Translations under genes and position numbers: made by a program
Assembly (NCBI RefSeq): GCF_036421915.1
Contig: NZ_JAZGOM010000005.1
Direction: 5' to 3' (one strand)
DNA from: Georgenia_A wangjunii
GTDB lineage: Bacteria; Actinomycetota; Actinomycetes; Actinomycetales; Actinomycetaceae
Length of the DNA: 64,000 nucleotides
Shown: one piece after another, positions 42,407 through 51,458 of the stretch
Layout of the letters: each line of letters starts with the position of its first letter
Numbering within the stretch: the first letter of the stretch is position 1
The notes under the pieces: model-generated
Database searches by the model: none
What the model was told of the DNA's origin: nothing
Seen by the model: the letters and a program-made list of their open reading frames with translations, nothing else

Positions 42407-43120
42407 ATGCCCACGCCGCACATCGCCGCCGCCAAGGGTGACTTCGCCCCCGCCGTCCTCATGCCCGGGGACCCCCGTCGCGCGCAGCGCATCGCCGAGA
42501 CGCTCATGCCCGACGCGCGCCTCGTCACCGACGTGCGCGGCATGCTCGGGTTCACGGGAACGGTCGGCGGCCGGCCGCTCAGCGTCATGGGGTCGGGGAT
42601 GGGCCAGCCGTCGGCGACGATCTACGCGACCGAGCTCTTCCGCGAGTACGACGTCCAGCGGATCATCCGCGTCGGCACTGCCGGCGGGATCGCACCGGGC
42701 GTGCGGGTCGGCGACGTCGTCATCGCGCTCGGCGCGCACACGGACTCGTCCATGAACCAGCTGCGGATCCCCGGGGTCAACTTCTCCGCCGTCGCCTCCT
42801 ACCCGCTCGCCGCGGCGGCGGCCACGGCCGCCGAGGCGGACGGCGAGGGCGGCGTCCACGTCGGCACGATCATCTCCCGCGACCACTTCTACCTCGCCGT
42901 CCCCGACCAGGTGGAGAAGCTGGGCGCCTACGGGGTGCTCGCCGTCGAGATGGAGGCCGCGGCGCTCTACGGCGTCGCCGCCGAGCACGGGCGGGAGGCG
43001 CTGACGGTCCTCACCGTCTCCGACCACCTCCTCGACGGCTCGGCCGACATGAGTGCGCAGGAGCGGGAGACGCGGTTCGAGCGGGCGCTGCGCCTCGCCG
43101 TCGCCGCCGCCCACTGCTGA
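42407..43120 (+). CDS. deoD: purine-nucleoside phosphorylase, hexameric (DeoD)
   Basis: 237 residues, exactly the hexameric DeoD length. It cleaves purine (deoxy)ribonucleosides with phosphate to base plus (deoxy)ribose-1-phosphate for salvage. Landmarks are TPHIAAAKGDFAPAVLMPGD at the N-terminus, VGTAGGIAPGVRVGDVVIAL, and VLAVEMEAAALYGVA followed by TVSDHLLDGSADM, with the catalytic Asp in SDH. The ATG at 42407 follows GGAG, and an upstream in-frame start is discarded. It is preceded by a DUF4282 gene on the opposite strand. Confidence 0.95.
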   Translation: MPTPHIAAAKGDFAPAVLMPGDPRRAQRIAETLMPDARLVTDVRGMLGFTGTVGGRPLSVMGSGMGQPSATIYATELFREYDVQRIIRVGTAGGIAPGVRVGDVVIALGAHTDSSMNQLRIPGVNFSAVASYPLAAAAATAAEADGEGGVHVGTIISRDHFYLAVPDQVEKLGAYGVLAVEMEAAALYGVAAEHGREALTVLTVSDHLLDGSADMSAQERETRFERALRLAVAAAHC

Positions 43121-43168
43121 GCCCGCCGGCCCCTTCTCCCCCGGCCCCCTTCCTGCCATCCTGGCCGT

Positions 43169-43579
43169 ATGGCCGAGATGCGCACCCGCCGGACCGAGCA
43201 GGACGTCGCCGGCTTCCTCGCCTCCGTGGCGGACCCGCGCCGCCGCGCCGACGCGGAGCGCGTCTGCGCGCTCATGAGCGAGGTCACCGGCGACACCCCG
43301 GCGATGTGGGGGTCGGGCATCGTCGGCTTCGGTCGGCGGCACCTCGTCTACGCCACCGGTCGTGAGCTCGACTGGTTCGACATCGGTTTCTCCCCGCGCA
43401 AGGCGGCGACGACGCTCTACCTCACCGACGGCTTCGACGCCTATGCCGACGTCCTCGCACGGCTCGGGCCGCACACGACCGGCAAGGGCTGCCTCTACGT
43501 CAAGCGCCTCGAAGACCTCGACCCCGACGCCCTGCGGGAGCTCCTCGCGGCAGCCGTCGCCGCCGCCCGGGGCGCCTGA
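43169..43579 (+). CDS. DUF1801 (YdhG/YjbR-like) domain protein
   Basis: 136 residues. DTPAMWGSGIVGFGRRHLVY and DWFDIGFSPRKAATTLYLTD are signatures of the DUF1801 alpha/beta fold, whose function is unknown. CATCCT lies 6 bases before the ATG, so a leaderless start is likely. It lies 48 bp after deoD on the same strand, possibly in one transcript with it. Confidence 0.88.
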   Translation: MAEMRTRRTEQDVAGFLASVADPRRRADAERVCALMSEVTGDTPAMWGSGIVGFGRRHLVYATGRELDWFDIGFSPRKAATTLYLTDGFDAYADVLARLGPHTTGKGCLYVKRLEDLDPDALRELLAAAVAAARGA

Positions 43580-43655
43580 GGGCGGACGACGACGGCGGGC
43601 CGCCCCGCGCAGCGGGCGCCCGTGACGGTCCTCGCACAAGGGTGCGACCTGCACC

Positions 43656-43661
43656 TACACT
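43656..43661 (+). promoter_or_regulatory. -10 box of the regulator gene
   Basis: TACACT, 37 bases before ATG 43699, with GAGGGGG as a ribosome site in between. The transcript would have a short 30-base leader, unlike the leaderless genes nearby. Confidence 0.5.
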
Positions 43662-43698
43662 CACCTGAAGGCGCCACGTCAGCGGCGAGGGGGAACCC

Positions 43699-46600
43699 AT
43701 GGACGGACAGGCCGCCGTCTACTCAGGGCATACGCGGCTTCCCCGCGCCATCGTCGCCGTGCCGAACGTCCGGGGCCTCGCGCGCCCCCAGCTCCTGGCC
43801 GCGCTCGACCCCGTCCGCACGAGCCGTATCGGGCTCGTCATCGCCCCCGCCGGCACGGGCAAGACGACGCTCATGGCGCAGTGGGCGGGCAGCCTCGACT
43901 TCCCGGCCGCGTGGTGCCGGCTCGAGGCCGCGGCCGCCGTGCAGGGGCGCCTCGTGGAGTGGCTGTGGCAGGCGCTGAGCCCCTGGCTGACGGACCACGG
44001 AGCCCGGCCCCCCTCCACGGCCGACGAGCTCGCCCTCCTCCTCGAGCGGCGCACCGAGCCGCTGCTGCTCGTCGTCGACGACCTCCATACCGTCGCCGGG
44101 ACGACGAGCGAGACGGAGCTCGAGCAGTTCCTCGTCCTGGCTCCCGCGGCCCTGCGCGTACTCATCGGGTCGCGCCGGATGCCGACGTTCAACCTCGCGC
44201 GCTCGGAGATCGAGCCTCCCGTCGTCCTCACGGGCGACGACCTCCGCTTCCGCACGTGGGAGGTCGAGCGGCTCTTCCGCAACGTCCACCGCGCGCCGTT
44301 GGCACCCGAGGACGTCGCCGCCCTCACGCGCTACACGCAGGGCTGGGCGGCCGCCCTCCAGCTCTTCCACCTCTCGACCCTGGGCGGTCAGGCAGCGGAC
44401 CGTCGCCGTGCCGTCCACGCGCTCGCCGGGCGCTCCAGGTACGCGCAGGACTACCTCTCCGCCCAGGTCCTCGCCGGCCTGCCGATCGAGATGCAGGACT
44501 TCCTGCGCCGCACGTGCGTCTTCGACGTCCTCACCGCGCGGCGGTGCGACACGCTCCTCGGCACCGACGACTCGCAGCGCACCCTCCTCGAGCTCGAGCA
44601 CCGCCAGGCGCTGACGACGAGCGAGGACGGCGGCCAGACCTTCACCTACCACGAGGTGCTCCGCCGCCACCTCGAGACCGCGCTGCGCGAGGAGCTCGGC
44701 CCCGCCCCGACGCGGGAGTGGTACCAGCGCGCGGCGCAGGTCCTCGAGGAGGAGGACGCCGTCGTCGAGGCGGTGCGTGCGCGGTGCCGGGCCGAGGACT
44801 GGGGGGCGGTCCAGCGACTTCTCGGGACGCACGCCGAACGGGTGCTCGGGGCCGGCGTGGGCACCGACGACAACTCCTGGACCCAGATGCTCCCGACGTG
44901 GCTGACGGAGACCGACCCGTGGTGCTGCCTCGCCGAGGCGCGCCGCCTCCTCGCGGACGGCCAGCTCTCCGCCGCGGAGGACGCCTCCCGCCGCGCCGAG
45001 GCCCAGTTCACCGAACCGCTCGGGCGGGCGCTGTGCCAGGACGTGCGGCGCTCCGTGGCCACGTGGCGCGGCGCGCCACCCCCACCCCGGCCCCGCTGGG
45101 GGGACGTCCTGCGTGCGGCGACGCGCAGCGACCCCCTGGGCGCCGCTCGGCGGGCGCGCGAGCTCGACGACGACCGGGCGGTGCTCGCCGAGGGCATCGC
45201 GCTCGTCCTCGCGGGTGACCGCCGCGGTGGTCGCCGGGTGCTGCGGCCCGTTGCCGAGGACGTGGGCTCCCCGCGCATCGCCCTCGTCGCTCAGCTCGTC
45301 CTCGCGACCGTCAGCAGCCTCGGTGAGCGGCCCCCGCACCGCACGGCGACGTTCGACCGGGTCCAGGTCGAGGCGGAGCGCCGGGGCATGCCGTGGCTCG
45401 CGCGCCTGGCCAACGGCCTGGCCGTCAGCCTGGGCGGGCACCGCGCGCGGGCCGAGACCGCGGCGATCCTCGCGGACTGCGAGAGCCGGGGCGACCGGTG
45501 GGCGGCGGTCCTCATCGAGGCGTCCGCGACGCTGGCGACCCTGCGCTCGGGGCGGTCCGCCACGGACGCGCTCGAGTCGCTCGCGGACCGGCTGCGTGAG
45601 CTCGACGCCGGGGTCCTCGAGGTCTGGATCCGCGCGATCCACGCGCTGGAGGCAGCCACCCTCGACCTGCCCGAGGCCGCAGCCACCGCCCGCGCGGCCG
45701 AGGCCGCCGCGCGGACGGCGGGGGTTCCCGGCGCCTCCGCCTTCGCCTACGCGGCGCTCGCCGCCACGCGCCCCGCGGACCGTGACGAGCTGCTCTCCCT
45801 CGCCCGCTCGACGGCGATCTCGGCCGGGCTCGACTGCCGCCCCTGGTCCTGGCTCCCGCGCGTGACGTCACCCGCACCCGGAGCGAGCGGTCCAGGCCCC
45901 GGACCGGAGGGCCCGACGGCGGACCGCACCGCCAGCCTCAGTCGACCCCGCAGCCGTGACGGGGCGTGGGGCGCCACTGCTGTGGCGAGCGACCCGGACG
46001 TGGGCGCGGGCGCGGTGACCGGCGCCCCGGAGCGCCCCGTCGGCCCCGCGACGCCACCCGACGCTCCGCCAGGACGTGACCGGGCCCCGGCGGCCGAGGT
46101 CCCTGCCGCGGTGGCCGCGCCGGTGGAGCTCACGTGCTTCGGCGCGTTCCGGCTGGTCGTCGATGGTGACGAGATCGATCTCGGCGTGGTCCGCCCTCGG
46201 GCCCGGGCGACCCTGAAGTTCCTCTCGGTGCACGCCGGGCGGCCGGTTCACCGCGAGATCCTCGCCGACGCCCTCTGGGGTGACCTCGACCCCGACGCCG
46301 CGATGCACAACCTCCAGGTGAGCGTCTCGAGCCTGCGGGGCGCCCTCGAGCCCGGCGTGCCCGGGCGCAAGAGCCGCCTCATCGTCCGCGACGGCGAGGC
46401 CTACACCCTCGCGCTGCGGCCCGGTTCGCGCTGCGACGTCGCCACCTTCGAGACGGCCCTCGCGGCGGCGGCGGACGCGCGCCGGACCGGTGGTACCGAG
46501 GCGGCCGTCACTGCTCTCGGCACGGCCCTCGCCGCGTACGGCGGGGACCTGTTCCCCGAGGAGGGGCCGGCGGACTGGGTGGTGAGCTTCCGCGAGCGGT

Positions 46601-46920
46601 ACCGGAGCCGGGCTGCGGAGGCGGCGGCCGCCCTGGCGGAGATCGAGCTCGAGCGGGGACGCACCGTCGCCGCCGTCGCGGCCGCCCAGCGCAGCACCGA
46701 GATCGACGAGTACCGCGACGACGCGTGGCGCATCCTCATCGAGGCGCTCCGCCGCGCCGGCGAGCCGGCCGGCGCGCAGCGCGCGATGCGCTCCTACGCC
46801 CGCGTCCTCTCGGCCCTCGGCGTCTCCGACGCCCCCGCCGTCACCCCCGCCCGCGGAACTCCACCTCCGCCACCGCGACCGGAGTCTCGGGCGTCGCCCC
46901 GTACGTCGAGAGGATCGTGA
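43699..46920 (+). CDS. MalT-like STAND NTPase fused to BTAD (SARP-like) transcriptional activator
   Basis: 1073 residues. The N-terminal NTPase has Walker A APAGTGKTT (49-57) and Walker B LLLVVDDLH (122-130), then a helical arm with the GRSRYAQDYLSAQVLAGLP-type region of LuxR/MalT regulators. A TPR-like helical region follows to about residue 710, then a disordered Pro/Gly linker. At about 806 a winged-helix DNA-binding domain begins (VELTCFGAFRLVVDGDEIDL, RARATLKFLSVHAGRPVHRE) and continues into the BTAD domain (DVATFETALAAAADARRTGG). The reversed order (NTPase first, DNA-binding domain last) is unusual for SARP proteins. It converges with the eCIS operon and is the likely activator. Its last 80 bases overlap the CisA-like gene. 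The inducing ligand is not known. Confidence 0.88.
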   Translation: MDGQAAVYSGHTRLPRAIVAVPNVRGLARPQLLAALDPVRTSRIGLVIAPAGTGKTTLMAQWAGSLDFPAAWCRLEAAAAVQGRLVEWLWQALSPWLTDHGARPPSTADELALLLERRTEPLLLVVDDLHTVAGTTSETELEQFLVLAPAALRVLIGSRRMPTFNLARSEIEPPVVLTGDDLRFRTWEVERLFRNVHRAPLAPEDVAALTRYTQGWAAALQLFHLSTLGGQAADRRRAVHALAGRSRYAQDYLSAQVLAGLPIEMQDFLRRTCVFDVLTARRCDTLLGTDDSQRTLLELEHRQALTTSEDGGQTFTYHEVLRRHLETALREELGPAPTREWYQRAAQVLEEEDAVVEAVRARCRAEDWGAVQRLLGTHAERVLGAGVGTDDNSWTQMLPTWLTETDPWCCLAEARRLLADGQLSAAEDASRRAEAQFTEPLGRALCQDVRRSVATWRGAPPPPRPRWGDVLRAATRSDPLGAARRARELDDDRAVLAEGIALVLAGDRRGGRRVLRPVAEDVGSPRIALVAQLVLATVSSLGERPPHRTATFDRVQVEAERRGMPWLARLANGLAVSLGGHRARAETAAILADCESRGDRWAAVLIEASATLATLRSGRSATDALESLADRLRELDAGVLEVWIRAIHALEAATLDLPEAAATARAAEAAARTAGVPGASAFAYAALAATRPADRDELLSLARSTAISAGLDCRPWSWLPRVTSPAPGASGPGPGPEGPTADRTASLSRPRSRDGAWGATAVASDPDVGAGAVTGAPERPVGPATPPDAPPGRDRAPAAEVPAAVAAPVELTCFGAFRLVVDGDEIDLGVVRPRARATLKFLSVHAGRPVHREILADALWGDLDPDAAMHNLQVSVSSLRGALEPGVPGRKSRLIVRDGEAYTLALRPGSRCDVATFETALAAAADARRTGGTEAAVTALGTALAAYGGDLFPEEGPADWVVSFRERYRSRAAEAAAALAEIELERGRTVAAVAAAQRSTEIDEYRDDAWRILIEALRRAGEPAGAQRAMRSYARVLSALGVSDAPAVTPARGTPPPPPRPESRASPRTSRGS

Positions 46921-48547
46921 GCCGGACGCCGGTCACGTCGTCGATGCCGTCGAACGTGAACGTCTGCGGACCGCTCGTGTCCTCGAGCGTGACCTCGTGC
47001 AGGACGGGCTCGCCGCCGGCGGCGGTGTGCATCTCGAGGCGGACCTCCCGAGGGCGGCCCTCGGTGAGCCGCTGCTCCTCGTCGGCGGAGTTCCCGCCCG
47101 TGATGAGGACGTGGACGAGCCGGAACGGCTCCTCGAAGGTGAACTGGATCCACTCCCCCTCGGCAGCCTCGCCGAGCGCCACGGGCGCCCAGGAGCGGTC
47201 GCTCAGGCCGTCCCGCGCCTGGACCGCCGTGCGCCCCTCGGCCTGGCTCGAGTGCAGGACGTCGTGCACCGGCGTCACCTGGGAGTCCCCCCGGACGCGG
47301 TCGAGCACGGAGTCGTAGGCGCCGACGATCTGGTCACGGTAGGTCCATCCCGCGAAGCCGAGGAGCCCGAGGATGACGAGGGTGACGACGAGCCCCGTCG
47401 GGAAGCGCCGGTTCTTGCGTGCCCGCGGCCGCGTGCCGGCCACGGGGCCCGGCTTGGGGTCGGGCCGCAGCACGCGCCGCCACCACGCCCGCTGGGGCTG
47501 GACGGGCGCGTCGGCGAGGCTCGCCCCGCACCGGCGGCAGAACCTGCGCTGCGGGGTGTTGCCCGCGCCGCAGCTGCCGCAGATGAGGTCGCCGGGCGCC
47601 GGTGGTGCTTCGTCCTCGGCGGCCGGCACGACGCGCCGGCGGGGTGCCGGTGCGCCCGGGCGCACGGGGGCCGGCTTGCGCGGCTGGACGCCCGCCGGGG
47701 TGCCGGCCGGGACCGCGGGCCTCGCGGGCTTGGCCGGTGCCGGCCTCGTGGGCGCGGGCCGTGCCGGGGCCGGCTCGGCGGCAGCCGCGGCCTGCTCGTC
47801 CTCGACGCGCGTCGAGGACGAGCGGACCTGGTCCGCGCCGTGCCGGACGTCGTTCCCTGCCCGGCGCGCCTGGTCGGCGGCGGACGTGTCGACCCCCGCG
47901 CGCCCCGCGACGTCGCGCAGGAGACGTGCCGCGCCCCCGCGCCCCCGCCCGGCGGTGCTGCCCACCTGACCGAGGCCGCCCGTGGCGCGGCTGACGCCCG
48001 TGCGCCCCCCCGACGCGCGGTCGAGCGCCCGGGCGGCGCCGAGCCCCGCCCCGGCGGCGGCCGCGACCCCCAGCGCCCCGCGGCCGCCGCCGTTCCCCCC
48101 GCCCGCTGTGCCGTCCCCCGGCTCCTCGGGGCCCGCGTCCTTCGCAGCCCGGTCCGGGCGGTCCTCGCGGTCCTCGTGGTTCCCACCGTCCTCGACCGAC
48201 CCGGCGGCCGGCACCGCGCCGGCGCCGCGCACGGCGTCACCGACGTCGTCGCTCGGCGGGGCGAGCGAGCCGCTCCCGGGGGCACCGCCGTCGACGGCAC
48301 CGTCGTCGACGGCACCGTCGCCGACGTCGTCGGTCGGCGGGGCGAGCACCGCGTCGCCCTCCGGGGGCGCCGGGTAGGACGACGCGCCGTCGTCGGCGAC
48401 GTCTGCCGCGAGGGGGCCGGCGCCAGGGTCGGCGTCAGCGACCGCCACGGGCGCCTGCTCGTCCGCCCACTCCAGGTAGGACCCGCACCCTCCGCAGAAC
48501 TGCTCGTCGTCCTCGTTGCGGGTGCCGCAGTCAGTGCAGATCTGCAT
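46841..48547 (-). CDS. CisA-like protein: zinc ribbons, one transmembrane helix, C-terminal beta-sandwich
   Basis: 568 residues. Zinc ribbon 1 is at Cys4, Cys7, Cys18 and Cys21. Residues 30-320 are disordered (Asp/Gly-, then Pro/Ala-rich). Zinc ribbon 2 is at Cys323, Cys326, Cys337 and Cys340. A basic patch then leads to one hydrophobic helix, about 382-403 (TGLVVTLVILGLLGFAGW). The C-terminal 140 residues form a discoidin/NADase-type beta-sandwich (WIQFTFEEPFRLVHVLITGG, VRLTILSTYG) outside the membrane. In Streptomyces, CisA is a membrane protein encoded in an eCIS cluster that ties the particle to the membrane. Position and architecture fit, but identity is inferred. It is the last gene of the operon and starts 17 bp inside the tail protein gene. 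Confidence 0.8.
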   Translation of the reverse strand: MQICTDCGTRNEDDEQFCGGCGSYLEWADEQAPVAVADADPGAGPLAADVADDGASSYPAPPEGDAVLAPPTDDVGDGAVDDGAVDGGAPGSGSLAPPSDDVGDAVRGAGAVPAAGSVEDGGNHEDREDRPDRAAKDAGPEEPGDGTAGGGNGGGRGALGVAAAAGAGLGAARALDRASGGRTGVSRATGGLGQVGSTAGRGRGGAARLLRDVAGRAGVDTSAADQARRAGNDVRHGADQVRSSSTRVEDEQAAAAAEPAPARPAPTRPAPAKPARPAVPAGTPAGVQPRKPAPVRPGAPAPRRRVVPAAEDEAPPAPGDLICGSCGAGNTPQRRFCRRCGASLADAPVQPQRAWWRRVLRPDPKPGPVAGTRPRARKNRRFPTGLVVTLVILGLLGFAGWTYRDQIVGAYDSVLDRVRGDSQVTPVHDVLHSSQAEGRTAVQARDGLSDRSWAPVALGEAAEGEWIQFTFEEPFRLVHVLITGGNSADEEQRLTEGRPREVRLEMHTAAGGEPVLHEVTLEDTSGPQTFTFDGIDDVTGVRLTILSTYGATPETPVAVAEVEFRGRG

Positions 48548-49088
48548 CGTTGTCCTCCACGACGTCGATGGTGTGCGGGACGTGGGCCGGCTTGACCCCC
48601 GCGACGACGGCCTCGAGCCGCCGCCGGTCGACCGTCGAGGGGTCCGGCACGGCGACCCGGACGTGGAGCCAGGGGTCCGGGGCGCCAGGGACGGCGCCGC
48701 CGCTCACCGGCGACCACGCGGAGCCGCCGTTGTCGGTGACCTCGACGCGCCCTCCGACGGCGAGGCGGACGGCGTCGACCACCCCCTGCACCGTGCCGCG
48801 GCGCCGGTGGAGGTCCGCGGCGCCGGCGACGATGTGCCGCCGCCGCTCCACGGACCAGGACTCGTCCACCTCGATCCCCACCCACTCCGCGAGCCAGTCG
48901 AGGAAGTCGGGCGGGGCGAGCGCCGGGTCGACGTACCCGGCGAGGCCGTCGAGGCTGAGGAAGACGGGGGCGAGGGCGTCGTCGAAGGCGCGGACGAACC
49001 GCTGGAGGAAGTCGTCCTCCTGGTAGACCGCCGGCATGCGCTGGGCGACCGGCACGGGGCTGACGAGCCCGGGCACGACGCCGCGCAT
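48531..49088 (-). CDS. eCIS baseplate tail protein I (phage gpI-like)
   Basis: 185 residues. LPxVYQ-type start: QRMPAVYQEDDFLQRFVRAF, then LDWLAEWVGIEVDESWSVER, then RRGTVQGVVDAVRLAVGG, which is the tail protein I signature of phage and eCIS baseplates. It would be part of the baseplate wedge that bridges the J-type protein and the outer fibres. The gene start overlaps the J-protein stop (TGATG). It precedes the CisA-like gene, overlapping it by 17 bp. Confidence 0.85.
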   Translation of the reverse strand: MRGVVPGLVSPVPVAQRMPAVYQEDDFLQRFVRAFDDALAPVFLSLDGLAGYVDPALAPPDFLDWLAEWVGIEVDESWSVERRRHIVAGAADLHRRRGTVQGVVDAVRLAVGGRVEVTDNGGSAWSPVSGGAVPGAPDPWLHVRVAVPDPSTVDRRRLEAVVAGVKPAHVPHTIDVVEDNDADLH

Positions 49089-51043
49089 CACCGGCCTCCG
49101 GAGACGCGCACCTGGTGGCGGAAGGAGAAGACGAGGCCGTTCGGGTCGAGGTCGATGCGCTGGGCCGGGTCGCCCCGCCGTCCGGTGATGGGGTCCGCCC
49201 CGAAGATCTTGACGTCCTCGACGATCTCCGTCCCCGCCAGTGCCTGGAGGACGGCGTACACCTCGCCGGCCTGGACGGGGCGGCCGAACGGCCAGCCGTC
49301 GCCGTCGGGCCCACCGGTGAGCGGGTCGAAGTACCGGTTGAGCGCCCGCACCGCCTCCTGCTCGAGGAGCTGCGCGTCGCTGCGCGGGCGCGAGGTCAGC
49401 CTCGCGACCACCGTGACCCCCTGGTAGAACGGCGGCTCGACGAGGACCCGGGCCCCGACCGGCCGCCGCTCGTCGAGGTAGTCCGTCATCGTCGCGAGCG
49501 CGGTCTCGGACGGGACGAGGTCCTCGAAGCGCAGCTGGGCGTCCAGGTCGGGCACGGCCGAGGGGACGACGAGGAGGCGCACGCCACCGGCGTCGTCGGG
49601 CGCGGTCGCCGGGACGCACCGCACCCGCGCTATGCCCGGGGCGGCGCGGCGTGCGAGCTGCTCGTAGTCCTCGGCGGTGATCGCGCGGTCGCGGGTGCGC
49701 AGGGCGAGGGGGCCGCGCGCCTTGGCCTCGGTCACCGTCTCCCCGGCGACCCCGCCGAGGGCTGGGCGGCGGTTCTCGACACGGTCGACGAGCGGGATCG
49801 TGCTCCGCATGACCGTGACGGCCCGGGCCGCGACGTTGCCCTGCACCCCACCGCCGGTGAGATAGACCGGCACCCGTAGGGGCGCCCCCCTCGGTGGGAC
49901 GGCTCCGTAGTGCCGGAGCGTCCCGTCCGGCTCGCGCACGGCCGGCGGGAAGTGCACCTCGCCGGTGGAGCGGTCGACGCGGACGACGCGGTCCTGCGGC
50001 CCGGACCCCGAGAAGGAGTCGACCTCGGTCCACTCCTCCCACCCGGCGCCGGCCGCCACCTCGACGACGAAGGGCGGGCCCCCGGCGACGACGGGAGCGC
50101 GCTCGAGCGCGAAGACCTGCCCTGGCACCCCCTCGGACAGCCCGATGACCTCGTCGAGCACCGTCTCGGCGTGCGCGGCGGGCACGGTCCCGCCCATGGT
50201 GAACGCGCTGGCGGCGCTCACGGTCGGCGAGGCGCTGTAGCGGGGGTAGCCCTCGGCCGGGTCGATGATGCGGCAGCGGATCCAGCCGGCCCGGAGGTTC
50301 CCGATGACCGACGCGGTGTGGCCCGGCGGCACGTGGAGGACGACGTCCCCGGCCCGGTTGAGGCCCCCCGTCCCGTCGGTGTCGACCTCGCACGCCCGCC
50401 ACTCCTTGCCGGTCCACGCCTCCCACACGATCGGGGGGTACCGGGGGTCGACCCCGACGCCTTGGACGTCGGAGTCGAAGCGCAGGACGACGACGCACGA
50501 CGGCGCCGGGTCGTCGAGGCCGAGGAGGAGCACGTCGCCCGGCCGGGGCGGGGAGCCGAAGCACGCGAACCGGTCCGCGGCGCGCAGCGGCTCCGCCCGG
50601 TTGACGGGCTCGGCGTCAACCTCCTGCGTCATGACGTGCGTGAGCACCCTGGGCGGCACCGTGAGCGCGTGGGACGTGAGGAAGACGATGGCGTCCTCCT
50701 GCTCCGTGCGCAGGGTGGCCGCCGCCGACCGCGCGGGGACGGTCACGGGCTCGGGCTGGGGTGCGGAGAGCCAGAACGTCAGGTCGGCCGTGGCGGCCGT
50801 CGGCGGGTGCAGGCGCACCCCGAGCAGCTCGAGGAACGTGACGTAGAGGCGGTCCGGCACCCGGTTGAGGCGGTAGGACAGCTCGTCGACCATGAAGGCG
50901 AACGTCTCGATGAGGGTGACGCCGGGGTCGGAGACGTTGTGGTCGCTCCACTCGGGGCAGTTGTTCTGCACCCGGCGCTTCGCGTCGTCGACGAGGTCCT
51001 GGAACCGCCGGTCGTCGAGGTTCGGGGCGGGAAGCATGCTCAT
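49088..51043 (-). CDS. eCIS baseplate protein J (Afp11-like)
   Basis: 651 residues. The N-terminus LDDRRFQDLVDDAKRRVQNN, then PEWSDHNVSDPGVTLIETFA and VDELSYRLNRVPDRLYVTFL, is characteristic of the gpJ/Afp11 baseplate family of contractile systems. The C-terminal half includes RTRDRAITAEDYEQLARRAA and the last domain YGAVPPRGAPLRVPVYLTGG. This is the main wedge component anchoring the sheath. It overlaps the gp25-like gene by 4 bp. A longer frame exists upstream, but the sequence there is shadow. ATG 51043 follows GGCAGGTGT. Confidence 0.9.
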   Translation of the reverse strand: MSMLPAPNLDDRRFQDLVDDAKRRVQNNCPEWSDHNVSDPGVTLIETFAFMVDELSYRLNRVPDRLYVTFLELLGVRLHPPTAATADLTFWLSAPQPEPVTVPARSAAATLRTEQEDAIVFLTSHALTVPPRVLTHVMTQEVDAEPVNRAEPLRAADRFACFGSPPRPGDVLLLGLDDPAPSCVVVLRFDSDVQGVGVDPRYPPIVWEAWTGKEWRACEVDTDGTGGLNRAGDVVLHVPPGHTASVIGNLRAGWIRCRIIDPAEGYPRYSASPTVSAASAFTMGGTVPAAHAETVLDEVIGLSEGVPGQVFALERAPVVAGGPPFVVEVAAGAGWEEWTEVDSFSGSGPQDRVVRVDRSTGEVHFPPAVREPDGTLRHYGAVPPRGAPLRVPVYLTGGGVQGNVAARAVTVMRSTIPLVDRVENRRPALGGVAGETVTEAKARGPLALRTRDRAITAEDYEQLARRAAPGIARVRCVPATAPDDAGGVRLLVVPSAVPDLDAQLRFEDLVPSETALATMTDYLDERRPVGARVLVEPPFYQGVTVVARLTSRPRSDAQLLEQEAVRALNRYFDPLTGGPDGDGWPFGRPVQAGEVYAVLQALAGTEIVEDVKIFGADPITGRRGDPAQRIDLDPNGLVFSFRHQVRVSGGR

Positions 51044-51447
51044 ACACCTGCCTCGTGCTGGGGGATGACGTAGAACGGGAAGACGAGGTTCCGCGGGTCG
51101 TTCGTGCCGCGGACGCTGTAGTGGATGTCGATGTAGAGCACGCCGTCGTCGACCGCGTCGAAGCGGACGGAGACGCCCTCGAGATCGATGCGTGGTTCCC
51201 ACCGCTCGAGCGAGACCCGCACGGCGTAGGCGATGTCGCCCGCCGTCGAGGCGTCCGCCGGGGCGAAGACGTAGTCGTGCACGGCGCACCCGAACTCCGG
51301 GCGCATCGGGCGCTCGCCCGGGGAGGTCGCGAGGATGAGGCGGATGCTCTCCTCGATCTCCCGCTCGTCGGTGACGAGCGCGATGCGACCCGTCTGGTCC
51401 GTGCGCAGCGGGAACGCCCATCCCGCACCGATGAACTCCTGGCCCAT
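51040..51447 (-). CDS. gpW/gp25-like baseplate wedge protein (Afp9-like)
   Basis: 135 residues. GWAFPLRTDQTGRIALVTDE, IRLILATSPGERPMRPEFGC, and YVFAPADASTAGDIAYAVRV followed by LERWEPRIDLEGV are the gp25/Afp9 signatures. It forms part of the baseplate and primes sheath polymerisation. It lies 11 bp after the VgrG gene. Confidence 0.92.
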   Translation of the reverse strand: MGQEFIGAGWAFPLRTDQTGRIALVTDEREIEESIRLILATSPGERPMRPEFGCAVHDYVFAPADASTAGDIAYAVRVSLERWEPRIDLEGVSVRFDAVDDGVLYIDIHYSVRGTNDPRNLVFPFYVIPQHEAGV

Positions 51448-51458
51448 GGCACCGCTCC

